From Angiostrongylus vasorum (lineage: Eukaryota > Nematoda > Chromadorea > Rhabditida > Metastrongylidae), in NCBI GenBank assembly GCA_018806985.1, contig JADANN010000120.1, positions 868,001 through 932,000 of the forward strand: a stretch of DNA of 64,000 nucleotides. The letters run 5' to 3'. The notes beneath the pieces are model-generated. The model ran no database searches, was not told the DNA's origin, and worked only from the letters and a program-made list of their open reading frames with translations. The position numbers and the translations under genes were made by a program. This document shows, piece after piece, positions 1 through 10,465 of this stretch. Within the stretch, counting starts at the first letter, position 1. Each line of letters begins with the position of its first letter.

Positions 1-23
1 TTAATGATGATTTGCTGCTGTAG

Positions 24-362
24 ATGTTCAAGCAGCAGGTTAGTAAAGCTGACTATGCGGTGCATGTTGAGGGAGGCATTCTTGAAATTGCGGGTCAGGC
101 GTCTAAACCTCGGGTTTCATTGTCACCTCTCGGAATACTACCGGATACATTTTTGGATATTTCTTTGCTGATATCCTTCATTCTAGTCATTGCTCTTGCT
201 TTTTTTTCTAGACGTGCTTTTCTAATGGTTTTGCATTCACTTCTATCACTGTTCACAGATTTGTTCCGAGAAAGTCCTTGTCATTCTGCTCGTTCAGTTG
301 ACAGTCGGTCTAATAAGGACTCTAAGGAAGCTCCGAAATGTGGCAGGGGCGGAAAACTCTAA
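24..362 (+). CDS. Possible membrane-protein exon, 5' part outside window
   Basis: This open stretch follows a good acceptor (ctgctgtag) at the very start of the window, so it may be a downstream exon of a gene that begins before base 1. The translation has a soluble, beta-like first 45 residues. A strongly hydrophobic segment follows (about residues 45-75, LLISFILVIALAFF then a basic RR), and then a Ser/Lys-rich tail ending at TAA 360-362. That pattern fits a type I membrane protein with a short cytoplasmic tail. I do not recognise the family. No partner exon was found downstream that continues it convincingly. It could also be a chance open frame. Confidence 0.3.
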   Translation: MFKQQVSKADYAVHVEGGILEIAGQASKPRVSLSPLGILPDTFLDISLLISFILVIALAFFSRRAFLMVLHSLLSLFTDLFRESPCHSARSVDSRSNKDSKEAPKCGRGGKL

Positions 363-1442
363 TTTTCGATTAAAAGACGTCTGGTGCAATTCTTTATAAC
401 TGGTTTAATTTCCATTATTTAAAGAACGACTTTTTTAGAACACTGTCAATACCTATGTGATCCTTTTGACGGTGTGCTGAGAGCGCTTACGGATGTCGAA
501 CTTGTTCAGAAAGTGAATGTGACAGAACGCGAATGTTGCGAACGCATTAACGATCCAACCAGTCCTAGTTTTAAATCAGAAGCAAAGGACTCGGTTAAGA
601 CATGAGAAGACATGTCAGCCGACTGTGAATGTTTACTTTATTAGGACTCACTGCGTTATTTGACGCTGTTTGCAGTCGAAATTGTTGGGTATGAATCCAG
701 AGGAAAAAGTCGAAAGACCGTTAAAGCTGTATTCCTATCAATCTTCTACAGTGAGTACGATTTAGACGCTTCTGACCTTAGCATACCTTTAGTACCGTGA
801 GTTATTAATTTTGATTGAAAATTATGGAGTTGATTGTGAAGCGAAGCTCTTTTTTTTGCGGGAAATGACCTCCTTACAGGGCGCACTCTCATCCATTCGT
901 TCCATGGAAACATTCTCTTTCTGTCTAAACTCGCTTCCTTGTGTAGCTTGTTGACTATTCGTTCATTTCTGCCACAGAGGTTTGTTGGTAGTGGGGTCAA
1001 ATTGTTCGTGGTAAGTATTAGTGTCGTTTTCTTGAAGCTAGCACTCTTGAGGTAGAAAAAAAATACACGAGGTGCTTAATATATACAGCGATTAGACTTA
1101 GAAAAAAAATGTCAGCGCAGTGGTGACAAACTGCTGCAGCTGTCACTGTTGTTCTTGTCATACTAATTACCTAACGTGGCTGGGCTGTTATTTTGCAGCT
1201 TCTGTTGTTTCTTTCTCTTGGCCTTCACGTTAGTGGCATGGGGGTTTAACTCGCAAAAACTCCATCCTGCTTATCACAAGACCTTAGCGACATGCAGGTT
1301 GGTGTTATCTGCTGGTTATGTGAATTGTGTACGTATTTTGTGCAGTTCTTTTATTTGTGACTATAAGTTCGTGTTAATTATTTGACATCAATCAAATGAT
1401 TAGGGAGTTTAGGTGAAAGGGAAGTAAAGAACTGTAACTGAG
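363..1442. other. Spacer, no supported gene
   Basis: AT-rich sequence. A short hydrophobic open frame at 1176-1385 follows a TTTTGCAG acceptor, but it has no recognisable motif and no clean donor. Nothing else could be supported. Confidence 0.4.
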
Positions 1443-2538
1443 AAGCTGGAGTACGTTAACACCGTTAAGTATTGTTTGATGGATGCTAAACTAATGGATT
1501 CTGGACCTGGGTGGGTGCAGAAACAGTTTGGGTTGAGTGGCAATGAGGTAAGGCTCTTATACGAAAAGAAGCTCGACTATTGATGTCTGGCTTAGGACCA
1601 CCTCAGATTAGCATTCGCTGGTTTTTTTCGCCCAATTACTTTTTTTTGCTTTAAATGTCTTGTCTTTGTAAAACAGATTTCAATGTTGAACCAAGTGTGC
1701 CTTTATTGTACGGCTTTCTTTTTGAAACACGTTTAACGTTTGTTTCCTTCATTGTTGATTTCCAGCGGTTTGTGGGGCTTTATAATAAAGAGTTTGAATT
1801 TTCTAATGAGCAAGTAGGACGAATCCTTCTCATTGACGTCCGAGTATTCATGATGGGTAAGGTGTGCGCACAGCAGACTACTAATAATGTAGATTTGCTC
1901 ATAGCCTATTCAACACGCCTGAGTGAACTAACTGTTTCTTTCAATTGCCAAGTTCATTAGGACGAACTACGACTACGTTCATCGCACAATGTGCCTCTCG
2001 ATTTCCGCATTGCGAAGCATCAATTCATTCTTCTCCGTTCTCATTGCAATAGTCGCAATAGGCAATCCAGTTATTTATTTATATAGGTGGACCGTGGACG
2101 TGTATTTATTGAAGTTACAGTACCCTCTTTCACAATAAACTTGTTGTGGACGCTTTCTTTCTTTTTCTTTCTAAGGTTTCACTTTCTGCTTTAGAAAATT
2201 TAATGTTTACGATTTGTTTTCCATATCAAATGGTGTTGAAAACATGGTATCTGATTAAGAAAAAGTTGGAACAGACATACCTAGCAGAATTCTTCGTTAT
2301 ACAAATTTGGTCAGCAATCATCGACAGACATGGTGTACAACGTCACCTTTACATGTTTTGTGCTGAAAATGGGAGCTTTGAAGTTGAAGATGCTGCCATG
2401 AGGACGACCCTCTACCATGACGATGACTATTTGGAGACCATATTCGGAACAAGTCAGCGGCAAATGTTCGAAGGTGTACCAATGGAGATGTTCGTAAGTA
2501 AAAAATCGGTCTCAGAACACCTCAGTCGAATTGCATAA
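1443..2538 (+). CDS. Possible mTERF-family (helical repeat) protein, 3' part of gene
   Basis: Three exons join in phase: about 1443-1547 (donor GTAAGG), 1766-1856 (acceptor TTTCCAG, donor GTAAGG) and 2195-2493 or through to TAA 2536-2538 (acceptor GCTTTAG). The joined product contains repeated units of the form 'KQFGLSGNE' and 'YNKEFEFSNEQVGRILL', then 'FPYQMVLKTWYLIKKKLE'. This resembles the roughly 30-residue helical repeats of mitochondrial transcription termination factor (mTERF) proteins, which bind nucleic acid in mitochondria. The C-terminal 65 residues are acidic, with no known motif. Exon phases and splice sites are seen directly. The family call is a weak resemblance from memory of the repeat. 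The N-terminal exons and mitochondrial presequence were not found. The 2494 GTAAGT could be a further donor, in which case the true end lies elsewhere. Confidence 0.4.
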
Positions 2539-3120
2539 GTGTGGAAAGACGGGATGTCGTGTGGGCGGGGGCGGTGGTGTTCTCCAATGTATCGTTAGTA
2601 AACGCGCTCTTACAAGGCTTCTGTTAGAAGTGTTCATGCTCCAAATTCAATTTTTTTAGATTGCGAAAACAACGCTTTGAAAATCCATGTTTACCTCTAA
2701 AAAATGGTGGGACAAGGCTTATGCGACATGATAGTAAATTTAGCATAGAAAAACACCCGTTTTTGCAAAACAAGCTTCGCACTCTAACCGTTGATGGAGA
2801 GTGAAAATACGGATTGTGTTACGAGCAGTACTTGTAGAGGGTCATATGTATAGTTTCTACTTGGAAGTTAATCCCTTATGTCATGTTTTCAAAAAAATAT
2901 CGGTTATAACTTTCACAAGAAAGTCGAGCTCACTGCCAGAACCACATTTCTAGAATACAAGCGTGCCAATCATTTTACTCTGGGTTCTTGTCATACGCTC
3001 ATTTTTTTTTATAAGCATAGGTTTTTGGAAAAGGTTGGAACGCCGGTTTGTGAAGGTGCACTCGTTCTGGTTTCCTCAAGTAGTGGTGAACAACGGTAAT
3101 CGTTCACAAGAATTCAAAGG
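2539..3120. other. Spacer, nothing recognised
   Basis: AT-rich sequence with short open frames only, no splice-supported exon and no repeat that I could match elsewhere in the window. Confidence 0.4.
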
Positions 3121-3515
3121 AACATGGAGGGATCATTCCCAATGGTATACCGCCTCTCGTGGCTGGGAGGTGTTCCTGGGTGTCGGGCTGCAATGTATAG
3201 CGGAGGGATTCAATCACATGGCAGGATCTCCCAAGCTGAGAACGAGTCCGGCGTTTCCATCAGAAAGCCTAGTTAGGAGTAAAACAATACTAGAATACAC
3301 CACCGTCCTGCTATTAAGGCCGCATGGTGGCAAATCTCCCTCTGATCCAAAAGTGCTGCGACTGCCTGTGGTGGTGAAGACCTGAGGCAGACTTTGGCCG
3401 AGGTGACCTTGGAATTCCAGGGAACCACAATGGCTTAACCAGCTAATCTCCGAAAAATGGAGATTATGCTGTGGCCTGCACAACCAGTGAGGACGGGCCG
3501 TTCAAGTATCAGGTA
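3121..3515 (+). repeat. Repeat C copy (about 390 bp)
   Basis: Matches 54480-54865 and 26610-26990 (both reverse) and 62368-63060 (two tandem copies). Shared landmarks are 'ccgcctc.tcgtggctggga', 'ggaaagcctag'-like and 'ccgcatggtggcaaatctccc' blocks, and the 3' end 'cttaaccagc.aatctccg'. It ends in a short 'caagtatcaggtatcaagtaa' tail. There is no conserved reading frame between copies, so it is a non-autonomous interspersed repeat. Confidence 0.8.
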
Positions 3516-3584
3516 TCAAGTAAAGAGTGATCTCCTATCACCACTATGTGTAATCTTTTGCTTAAAACTTTTTATTTTTTCATA

Positions 3585-4035
3585 GAAAGGTACTATGCGT
3601 ACAAACAAAATGATGCTGAGATATTCGCAAAACTTGGATCGAGGTCAGATTCGAACAAGCAACTATTTTCGGGGGCTTACCTGTTGTTACCGCGGCACCT
3701 GTGAGCACGTGTTTATGCCTCTCTCTCAGCCTGTTTTTTACCCTAACGGTCTCATCAGTAGTCAATCGTCAACGGGACTGATCTAAGGAGCACATATTAG
3801 CAACGAATCGAGTTGAGCTAAGCGCCTATTACGCTTTTACTGCAGGATGTTGTGCAAACACAATCACAATGATGCTGATATATTTGCAAAAACTCAGGCC
3901 TCAGACCAGATACGAACTCGCGATCACTGGACCACTGAAGCTCTCGCTTTCGGACGGGGTAATCCCGGACTCGAATCTGACCAGAGGTCTGAGTCTTGCA
4001 TGTTTCTCGATTGTGGTTGTTCTTACCATCGCTGT
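3585..4035 (-). repeat. Repeat B, two diverged copies
   Basis: Two adjacent diverged copies (3590-3800 and 3850-4035) begin with the hallmark 'atgatgctgagatatt.gcaaaact' and contain a B-box-like 'agattcgaac' on the minus strand. The first continues into the 'cgtcaacgg.attgatct.ag.gcacat' block found in the copies at 14.7 and 36.3 kb. Confidence 0.65.
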
Positions 4036-4510
4036 TTTCATCTTACTAGATTGTGTTCGATGTTTGGTTACGTTCAGATAATTTTTTAGAAGAATGTCAA
4101 ACATAGAAGTATTATAATTTCAATGGTCGATTTTGACGTTCCTCATTACCATTTTCTTTTCCGAGAATCTAATCAAGAATTTTAACCTTTTATCTTACAT
4201 TTAGCATATTTTTCGTCTTATTCTGCCAATGAATTACGTAGTCAAGCAGGTAGTAGGGGAAAAACTCACGTGTATTTTCAAGTTATATTCAGTTAACTTG
4301 ATAATCACCATACATGATAAACTGCTAAAACAGTGCCAGTTATCAGGCAGACATTTATATTATTCTATTCACGATGTTATGTTCTCCATTACAAATACAA
4401 TATAAACAAACGTCTAATTTCCGACAAAAAACAATGCAGATCGCACTCATTAACAACAAAACAAAGTCCTAAATTGCCTGTAATTTTTTGAAATACACAG
4501 AATATCGAAT
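4036..4510. other. Spacer, nothing recognised
   Basis: AT-rich sequence with no exon, repeat or RNA signal that could be supported. Confidence 0.4.
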
Positions 4511-4797
4511 TGCACGTGTGGCGCAGTGGTCGGAGGCGCCCTGTAACACACACGTGTAATCGATCCCAGCGCCTATGGCCCACCAAGCATTCAATCCCAT
4601 CGCTGTCGGCAAATTGGTGCCAGACTTGTTTGGGAGGATAGCACCACTGGCTCGACTCATCGGTATGCCACCGCGAGTCACTGCAAAGGCCCGTTATGCA
4701 TTCAATCACCCCCCAACGATACTTAATGATGTCGAATGCATGGCGCGTCCCTCAGGGATTGATCAACGCCGAGAGCTTTATCCTTTTATTCCTTTAT
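4511..4797 (+). repeat. Repeat A: tRNA-derived SINE, near full length
   Basis: Starts with an A-box-like 'gtggcgcagtggtcgg' and has a B-box-like 'gtaatcgatccc' about 40 bases on, as in RNA polymerase III promoters of tRNA genes. A tRNA-unrelated body follows, with 'ggtgccagacttgt.tgggaggatagca' and 'attgatcaacgccgagagctttatcctttt'. Seven further copies occur in the window on both strands. It does not fold as a normal tRNA and lacks a normal T arm, so it is a SINE and not a gene. Confidence 0.8.
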
Positions 4798-5145
4798 CGA
4801 AAAATGGCTTTCGAAAGCAGCTGCAGTTACATCTTTCAGCATGCAGTTAATATAGTTGTCACATAGTTGCTCGTACAGCGAACTTTTTATACTGGAACAA
4901 TCACTGTAAAAAGCGGGAGAACTTCGCCAACAAGTTCGTCGTTTTTTTATTATGCAATGCCAACGATAGGTTTTCATACGCTTGAATTCTAAACTAAATA
5001 ACACATTGGAAAGGCTCCTATATTACCTTGTAGAATTACTGCAGTGTCTTCTAGAAGTGCGTTCTGTTCTTGACTTTTCAAGTAATGTACTTACCGAAAA
5101 ATTATATGGATTTGTCAGAAAACCACCATCGTCAATAGAGTAGGA
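4798..5145. other. Spacer, nothing recognised
   Basis: AT-rich linker between a SINE and an RTE copy. Confidence 0.4.
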
Positions 5146-6828
5146 TATGCGAAGTTGAATTTTTTGACCAGTATCACCTGTATAACCTGCCGTCCAGTTG
5201 ATCGTCGAGTAATTCGAGTGCTGGCCACTAAATATCCCACTTCCCCTTGTTGTGTGCAGAGCAGCCTAATTAGTTCTGCTCGCTTTAGGGACTCGTTGAG
5301 CACCGTACCTTTCTTCCAGAGCCTTCGTGAAGAACCTTGGCTTTAGGGTTCGTGGTCTTTCTGTACAACGTTTGACACCCCAGACAATCCAGTTACTAAT
5401 GGCTCATGTCCACCGGTTGTCGCTCATAGGCATTACGTGACCTGCCCACCTTATCTTCTGCAGTTTCGCGTATTGAACGGCGTCTTCGGTTTTTGATCGT
5501 TGACGTTGATAGGAGTTCCGGATCCCTTCCCTCACTTGCTTGTGTGATACGCGATGCTTCTAGCATCGTCCTTTCGACTGCGCGTTCAATAACACTGAGT
5601 GATTTTCATCCTTCTTACGCAGCGAGACAAGAAGAATCGTGGAGTCCAAAATGATGGGCTCGTAGTCCGCTGTTCTTTGCTCTCTTTACTACATCCTCGA
5701 TGCTCTTGAAAGTTCCGCAAGCCGCTTGCTTCTCGCTGCTCAGCTCTGGGACTAAGTCGTTCATCATGTTAATTTCGCTACCTAGATACACGTAACTGGA
5801 GCATTTGGAGATATTCATTCCGTTGACTGTGAATGGGGCGTACGAAACCGATTTGTTCCTCATGAACATCGTTTTTCTGGGATGTAATCGAAGCAGAGCT
5901 CTTCCAAAAGGAGTTATGAAAGTCTGCAAGCATTCTTTCTGCTTGGCTAATTCTTGGCGTTATAAGAGCGATGCTATTAGCAAAGGGAAGTTGGTATACT
6001 TGCCGACCATCGGTTTTCACTCCTATGTTGCCCCCAATGCATGTCCCATGTTCACATGACGTTTCTGAGGGTGGCGGTGAATAATTTTGGCGAGACGGTA
6101 TCGCCTTGCCTATCCATTCTTTTGATATCGACGATACTCATTGAGCATTGTTATTGTGTAAATGTGGTCCATCGTACTGAATTCTTTTCGAAACCCCTGC
6201 TTGCTCACATGGTTGTCCGTCCTTCAGTGTTCTGTCAATCCTATTTAGGATGACTCGAATGAAAAGTTTGTAGACGACAGGCAATAAACAGATCTGACGA
6301 TAGCTGCCGACTTCGTGTAGGTCACCTTTCTTGAACAAAAGCACTGTCTTGCCGAAGCTGGTGTTGTTCGAGATTTTGCCAACGATATAGCATTTTGGAT
6401 TTCAAACGAGAAGTGTTGAGACAACATATACATCCACCTTTATTTATATGAGGGTAAGAGCACGTAAATACTGAAGAGATTGGAGTAGCAATCGTGAATG
6501 GTTCTCTCAATTTCCCTTCCGAAAGCTGTAGCAGTCCTTTCCGGACACAAGGGGTGCAGTAATCACGGAGTTGTGATTGGTGAACTTCCGGCGGTCTTTG
6601 CGAATACTCTTTCCTGCTTTTTGTAGCTTCGACTCTAATGCTGCTCTTCTCTCTGCAAGATCTTCTTTTTTTATCTGTCTGCGTTATTTTGCAAATTTGG
6701 ACGTGAGTTGGCGGTTGCCTGTAACTCGTGCCATTTCATACTGTCGTATCAGCTCAAATGTTTCTGAAGACAGACGTCGCTTAGGGACTTTCGAACTCTC
6801 AGCTTTCATAGCGCTGAGCTGAAGATGT
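5146..6828 (-). mobile_element. RTE-type non-LTR retrotransposon, decayed copy
   Basis: Read on the minus strand, fragments run in the order expected for the linker and reverse-transcriptase part of an RTE-clade polyprotein. They are 'KRRLSSETFELIRQ' (about 6790), 'LLFKKGDLHEVGSYR' (about 6340), 'RVILNRIDRTL' (about 6260), 'ISQAERMLADF' (about 5950), 'CSSYVYLGSEINMMNDL' (about 5800) and the C-terminal 'LNESLKRAELIRL' (about 5300). The catalytic FADD box is changed to FANS near 5975, and stops and frameshifts interrupt the frame throughout. The copy is therefore dead. Its 5' end abuts the Penelope-like insertion at 6884. The endonuclease part is missing. Confidence 0.85.
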
Positions 6829-6940
6829 TGAACGAGTCGATCTCATTTTTCTCCAATATTACAAAAAAACATTTTTTCAAAAAGCTGTCTATTGATTCCC
6901 AGGATCGACTTTCTATTAACCTCGGCATTGGAATATGAAT

Positions 6941-7045
6941 GCGTCGTTTTCTTGTTCAGCAATCGCGAGGTTGTTAAACAGCATACATTTACTTCCATAG
7001 AAAAACACAATACAGTACAACAGTAGCTGACGTTTTAAACGTCCA
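6941..7045 (-). repeat. Inverted PLE terminal block (left)
   Basis: Reverse complement of about 8108-8197, near identical over roughly 100 bases from 'gcgtcgttttcttgttcagc' to 'cagtagctgacgtt'. The hammerhead-like part is degraded here: the core is replaced by 'gttttaaacgtcc'. Confidence 0.85.
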
Positions 7046-7157
7046 AATAAGCCTATCAAGTAGTGGTTACCTGACAAAGTGGTACCGAAAGCCAAGTAAC
7101 AAGAACATCCTCGTTCACTTCCTTTCTTCCCACCCTTCACACACAAAGAGGGCGATT

Positions 7158-7655
7158 GTGAGAAACATGTTTCGAACAGCCACCTCTGTGTGCACAACCG
7201 GGGAACTAAAGGAAAAATCGCGCGACTTGGCTCGGCAAATAGCCATCTCCAATGGCTACGAAATAGTAACCCCACGAGATAAGTTTAGAAGGAGAGCGAC
7301 GCGCCCAAGCGAAGCACTTGGCCAAAAGAAAGTCCCGTTTATGCTGCCCTTTATTAGCGATGAAGTAAGCGTAGCGATTAAACGATGCTTAAGAAGGGCA
7401 GGTCTAGAGGAATCGGTAGCGATAGTTGAAATACCACCGGCTACTCTACGTCGTCAGTTAGTTCGTAACCACCTGTATGACCGTCTATGCGAAACAACAA
7501 ATTGCGTAATCTGCCCTTATGGCAGGGACGGTGATTGCATGAGCTCAGGTACGATATACCTGATCTCTTGTAATAATTGCGGAGATGAATATATTGGCGA
7601 AACGGGCAGGCCTTTGTGTATCCGTATAAAAGAACACCTAGATGGCAAACGATAA
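7158..7655 (+). CDS. PLE C-terminal region with GIY-YIG endonuclease domain (partial)
   Basis: Residues about 58-115 correspond to the linker that follows the PLE reverse transcriptase. Residues 115-165 hold the cysteine-rich and endonuclease part: 'NCVICPYGRDGDC', then 'GTIYLISCNNCGDEYIGETG' and 'RPLCIRIKEHLDG'. The paired CxxC, the YIGETG box, the downstream Arg and the EH pair match GIY-YIG nucleases of Penelope-like elements, which nick target DNA during retrotransposition. The frame ends at TAA 7653-7655, but PLE-like coding resumes in another frame ('EVKVNILAQETRTPARKLLEAF', about 7719-7785). This indicates a recent frameshift that removes only the tail. The nuclease core is intact in this copy. 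The start codon at 7158 is simply the first Met in a truncated frame. Confidence 0.85.
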   Translation: MRNMFRTATSVCTTGELKEKSRDLARQIAISNGYEIVTPRDKFRRRATRPSEALGQKKVPFMLPFISDEVSVAIKRCLRRAGLEESVAIVEIPPATLRRQLVRNHLYDRLCETTNCVICPYGRDGDCMSSGTIYLISCNNCGDEYIGETGRPLCIRIKEHLDGKR

Positions 7656-8073
7656 ACTAAGACAAAGTACCCCACTAGGCACGCATAGGATACAAAAAGC
7701 ACAGCGGGGACGATTTTTGAAGTAAAAGTCAATATCCTTGCGCAGGAGACTAGAACGCCAGCGCGAAAACTTCTTGAGGCTTTTTTGGATAAATGCCAAA
7801 AAACCCTACAATGAATAGCAGGGATGAATGCCCAGAGGTCATACGCGACCTGACCCCGTATGTTCGCATCAATTTCTGATGTGGGATGGTGCAGTCATCA
7901 ACCTTATGCGACCATAATCAGCTGTTCTAATCTTCCTCATGGGAAGGCACGTAAAAAAAAGCGGTGAGTTTTTTCGAGAAGCTGTTGACCATGTAATTAC
8001 CATAGAGTTTTTCGTCTTTTTGTAAGTGTCATTGAAGCGTTTGGCCTAGTAAATTGTATGTCAGTATACCCTT

Positions 8074-8118
8074 CCAGGCTCTGAAGAAGGCGATACTGCC
8101 GAAACGTCAGCTACTGTT
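8074..8118 (+). ncRNA. Hammerhead-ribozyme-like motif of the PLE terminus
   Basis: The order is GGCT, CTGAAGA (CUGANGA core), a stem II arm GGC with loop and GCC arm, GAAAC, then GTC followed by AGCT. GGCT and AGCT can pair as stem I (three Watson-Crick pairs plus one G-U). Stem III is minimal, as reported for PLE hammerheads. One extra A lies between the CUGANGA core and stem II, so activity is uncertain. The same motif recurs at 34471-34511 and 43555-43598. Confidence 0.55.
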
Positions 8119-8234
8119 GTATTGTATTGTGTTTTTCTATGGAAGTAAATGTGTGCTGTTTAACAACCTCGCGATTGCTGAACAAGAAAACGACGCTGTC
8201 TATTGATCCAAACTAAATAAACAATAAACTGAGA

Positions 8235-9850
8235 CTAGGTATCACCTGTACCACCTGTGGTCCCGTTGATCGTCGAGTGACTCGAGCGGGCGCTTGTAAA
8301 TCTTCCATTTTTCCCATTCGCACGCAAAAGTAGCTCAGTGGGTTCTGCTCGCTCTAGAGACTCATCGAGCATCATATCTTTCTTTTTAGGCTTTTCGTGA
8401 AGAACTCTGACCATCAAGCTGGTGGCCTTCCTGCAGTGCGTTTAACATCCCGAGAAATCCAGTCATTAAGGCTCTTGTCCATCGGTTGTCATTCATACGC
8501 ATTACGTGTCCGGCCCACCTTATCTTCGACTGTTTGGCGTACAGAACGGCATCTTTGACTTTTGATCGTTGACGCAGGTCGGAGCTTCGGATACCTTCCC
8601 TTAATTGTTTGAAACGGCTTACTCACATGGTTGTCCATCGTTTAGTGTTCTGTCAATCCTGTTTAGGATGACTCGAGTGAAAAAGTTTGCAGACGACAGA
8701 CGGCAAACAGATTGGGCGATAGTTCCCGATATCGTGTAGGTCACCCTTCTTGAACAATAACACGGTCTTGCTTTTCTTCCTTTGAGTTCCACTTCTTCCA
8801 CCTTACCTCCAGACAGGTAACGTGTGAAGAGCCGAGCCAGTGTGTTTACGACTGCTGGCCGAAGGTTCTCCAGGTGTTCTGATCTTATCCTGTCCGGACC
8901 TGGTGCTGTTCGATATTTCAACGACGAAGACTAGGTATATCCCAGTTAATGACAGTTTTGGATCTTCTTTTTGTGAAGTAAGCGGCTTTTTGCCTCTTTC
9001 GGCAAGCAGTGAAATCTTGCAGTAAAGAAGCAATGGTTTCATTCCGATCATATTTTTAGGACAACAGCAGCGGTTAGGCAAAACCTTCGATATACAATTA
9101 TTTAGCCTGCTTTGTGATGGGAATCCCCATTGGAAGACGCCCACGTCCAGCATTAGGAGCGAGGCCTCTGGAATTGCGAGTTTTCGTCAATGGTCACCGT
9201 GATAAACTGAAATAGCGCCTCTCTCTGTTTCCTCCTCCGTAGCTCTCATTGTGAGGTTTTCAGACGTTTTTTTGAGTACAATTTCAGCGTTAAATTCTCC
9301 AGTGATGACTTCAAAGATTGTACAGTATCCTTTGTAGAACTTTCTCCAAGTCCGTACATAACTCTTCGACTTCTTCTTCATCATAGATTGGTGTCAGTGC
9401 GTAAATGACGAAGAATGTCAGAGCCGATATTGGTCCACATCTCTGCAGTCATAAAGGTCCGACTCGGGTTGCTAGTTATTCAGATGAATCGAAGTTCATG
9501 GGCAAACTCGTGTTGACGAGAACCACGACTCCGTCAACTCCTGTACTATCGCATGCTCCGAGAAACGGTTTTCCTTTGGTGTCATAGACGGCGTTAAATG
9601 GGTGGCGTCTTCTCGTCTCGGCCAGTCCGATGACGTCTTGCTTTGTTCTTCTTTCTTGCCTGGTCAAGTTTTTTTACCCAGGACTCAGATTCAGGTGTGC
9701 GCACATTGTAGGCAGAGATGGTCGCCTTAGTCCTTTGCGATATTGGTAGCCAAGATTTGACGTTGGATTTTAGCAACCTCTCGGTACTCGTCCTTGCCTA
9801 ACGCTGCCGTGTCATGAACATGTTCATAATCGGGAGAGTGAAACCCACTT
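8235..9850 (-). mobile_element. RTE-type retrotransposon, decayed copy with endonuclease and RT fragments
   Basis: Minus-strand fragments run from the apurinic-like endonuclease ('RTKATISAYNVRTPESES' near 9740, 'IGLAETRRRHPFNAVYDT' near 9620, 'FEVITGEFNAEI' near 9300) through the linker ('FPSQSRLNNCISKV' near 9090) to the reverse transcriptase entry ('APGPDRIRSEHLENLRPAV' near 8900, 'RVILNRIDRTLNDGQPCE' near 8640). The C-terminal piece at 8235-8417 follows after a large internal deletion. Many stops and frameshifts are present. It is the same family as 5146-6828 and 42735-43540. Confidence 0.85.
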
Positions 9851-10155
9851 ATTTTACTCCGTTTAACATTTAATGCCCACGTGTAGCTTGAGCTCTAAAT
9901 ATGGAGGCTGGTTATACTCACGGGTAGCTTCCCAGTCTCGCTCGCAGTAGACGGGTGGGCTGTTCGAGGCGACTTCTGGCCGACTCCCATATACTCCTCT
10001 CTTACGTGACTGCAGGATTTTGGCCGAACTTCCTCGTAGAATACAATCCTCATAAACGAGAACACATCTGCACAGGCATGCATGAACACACACATGCATG
10101 AACTCGCAGAAAGAAGGCCCGACCTGTTTCAACGATCAAAGTCAAACATGCTGTT
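9851..10155. other. Spacer between RTE copies
   Basis: Moderately GC-rich stretch with a CA-rich 'catgaacacacacatgcatg' patch at about 10080. No coding signal or repeat partner seen. Confidence 0.4.
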
Positions 10156-10159
10156 CTAT

Positions 10160-10465
10160 TCGCCACACAGTTCGAGGATAAGGTGGGCCGGACATGTAAA
10201 GCGTATGAACGACAACCGATGGACAACAGCCGTTAGTGACTGGATTCCTGGGGATATTAAATGCACTGCAGTAAGACCACCGACCTAATGGTAAGAATTC
10301 TTCACGAAAAGCCTAGAAGAAAAAATGTGACGCTCAACGAGTCCTTAGAGCGAACAGAACCCACTGGGCTACTCTTGCACGCGGCAGGGGAAAAATGGAA
10401 GAATTACTGGAGCCCGCTCAGGTCACAAGACGATCAGCGGAACGACAGATGATCAATAAAGTTTT
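10160..10465 (+). mobile_element. 3' fragment of an RTE-type retrotransposon
   Basis: Plus-strand translation gives the conserved RTE C-terminus: 'IRWAGHVKRMNDNRWT', 'AVSDWIPGDIKCTA', then 'LNESLERTEPTGLLLHA' and 'WKNYWSPL.SQDDQR' before the stop at about 10450. Then 'gatcaataaa' marks the 3' end. One frameshift lies near 10285. Everything upstream of the C-terminus is absent. Confidence 0.8.

Larger units (their letters stand above)
6884..8207 (+). mobile_element. Penelope-like element (PLE), 5'-truncated, with target-site duplication
   Basis: The 13-bp direct repeat GCTGTCTATTGAT lies at 6884-6896 and 8195-8207 and brackets the insertion. Inside are a left end beginning 'cccaggatcgactttc' (also seen at 34388), a reversed terminal block at 6941-7045, a GIY-YIG endonuclease reading frame (7158-7655), a decayed C-terminal tail to about 7860, and a matching forward terminal block at about 8097-8194 with a hammerhead-like motif. 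Penelope-like retroelements are known for GIY-YIG endonucleases, inverted or tandem terminal repeats and hammerhead ribozymes. No reverse-transcriptase domain remains, so the copy is 5' truncated or internally deleted. Confidence 0.85.
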
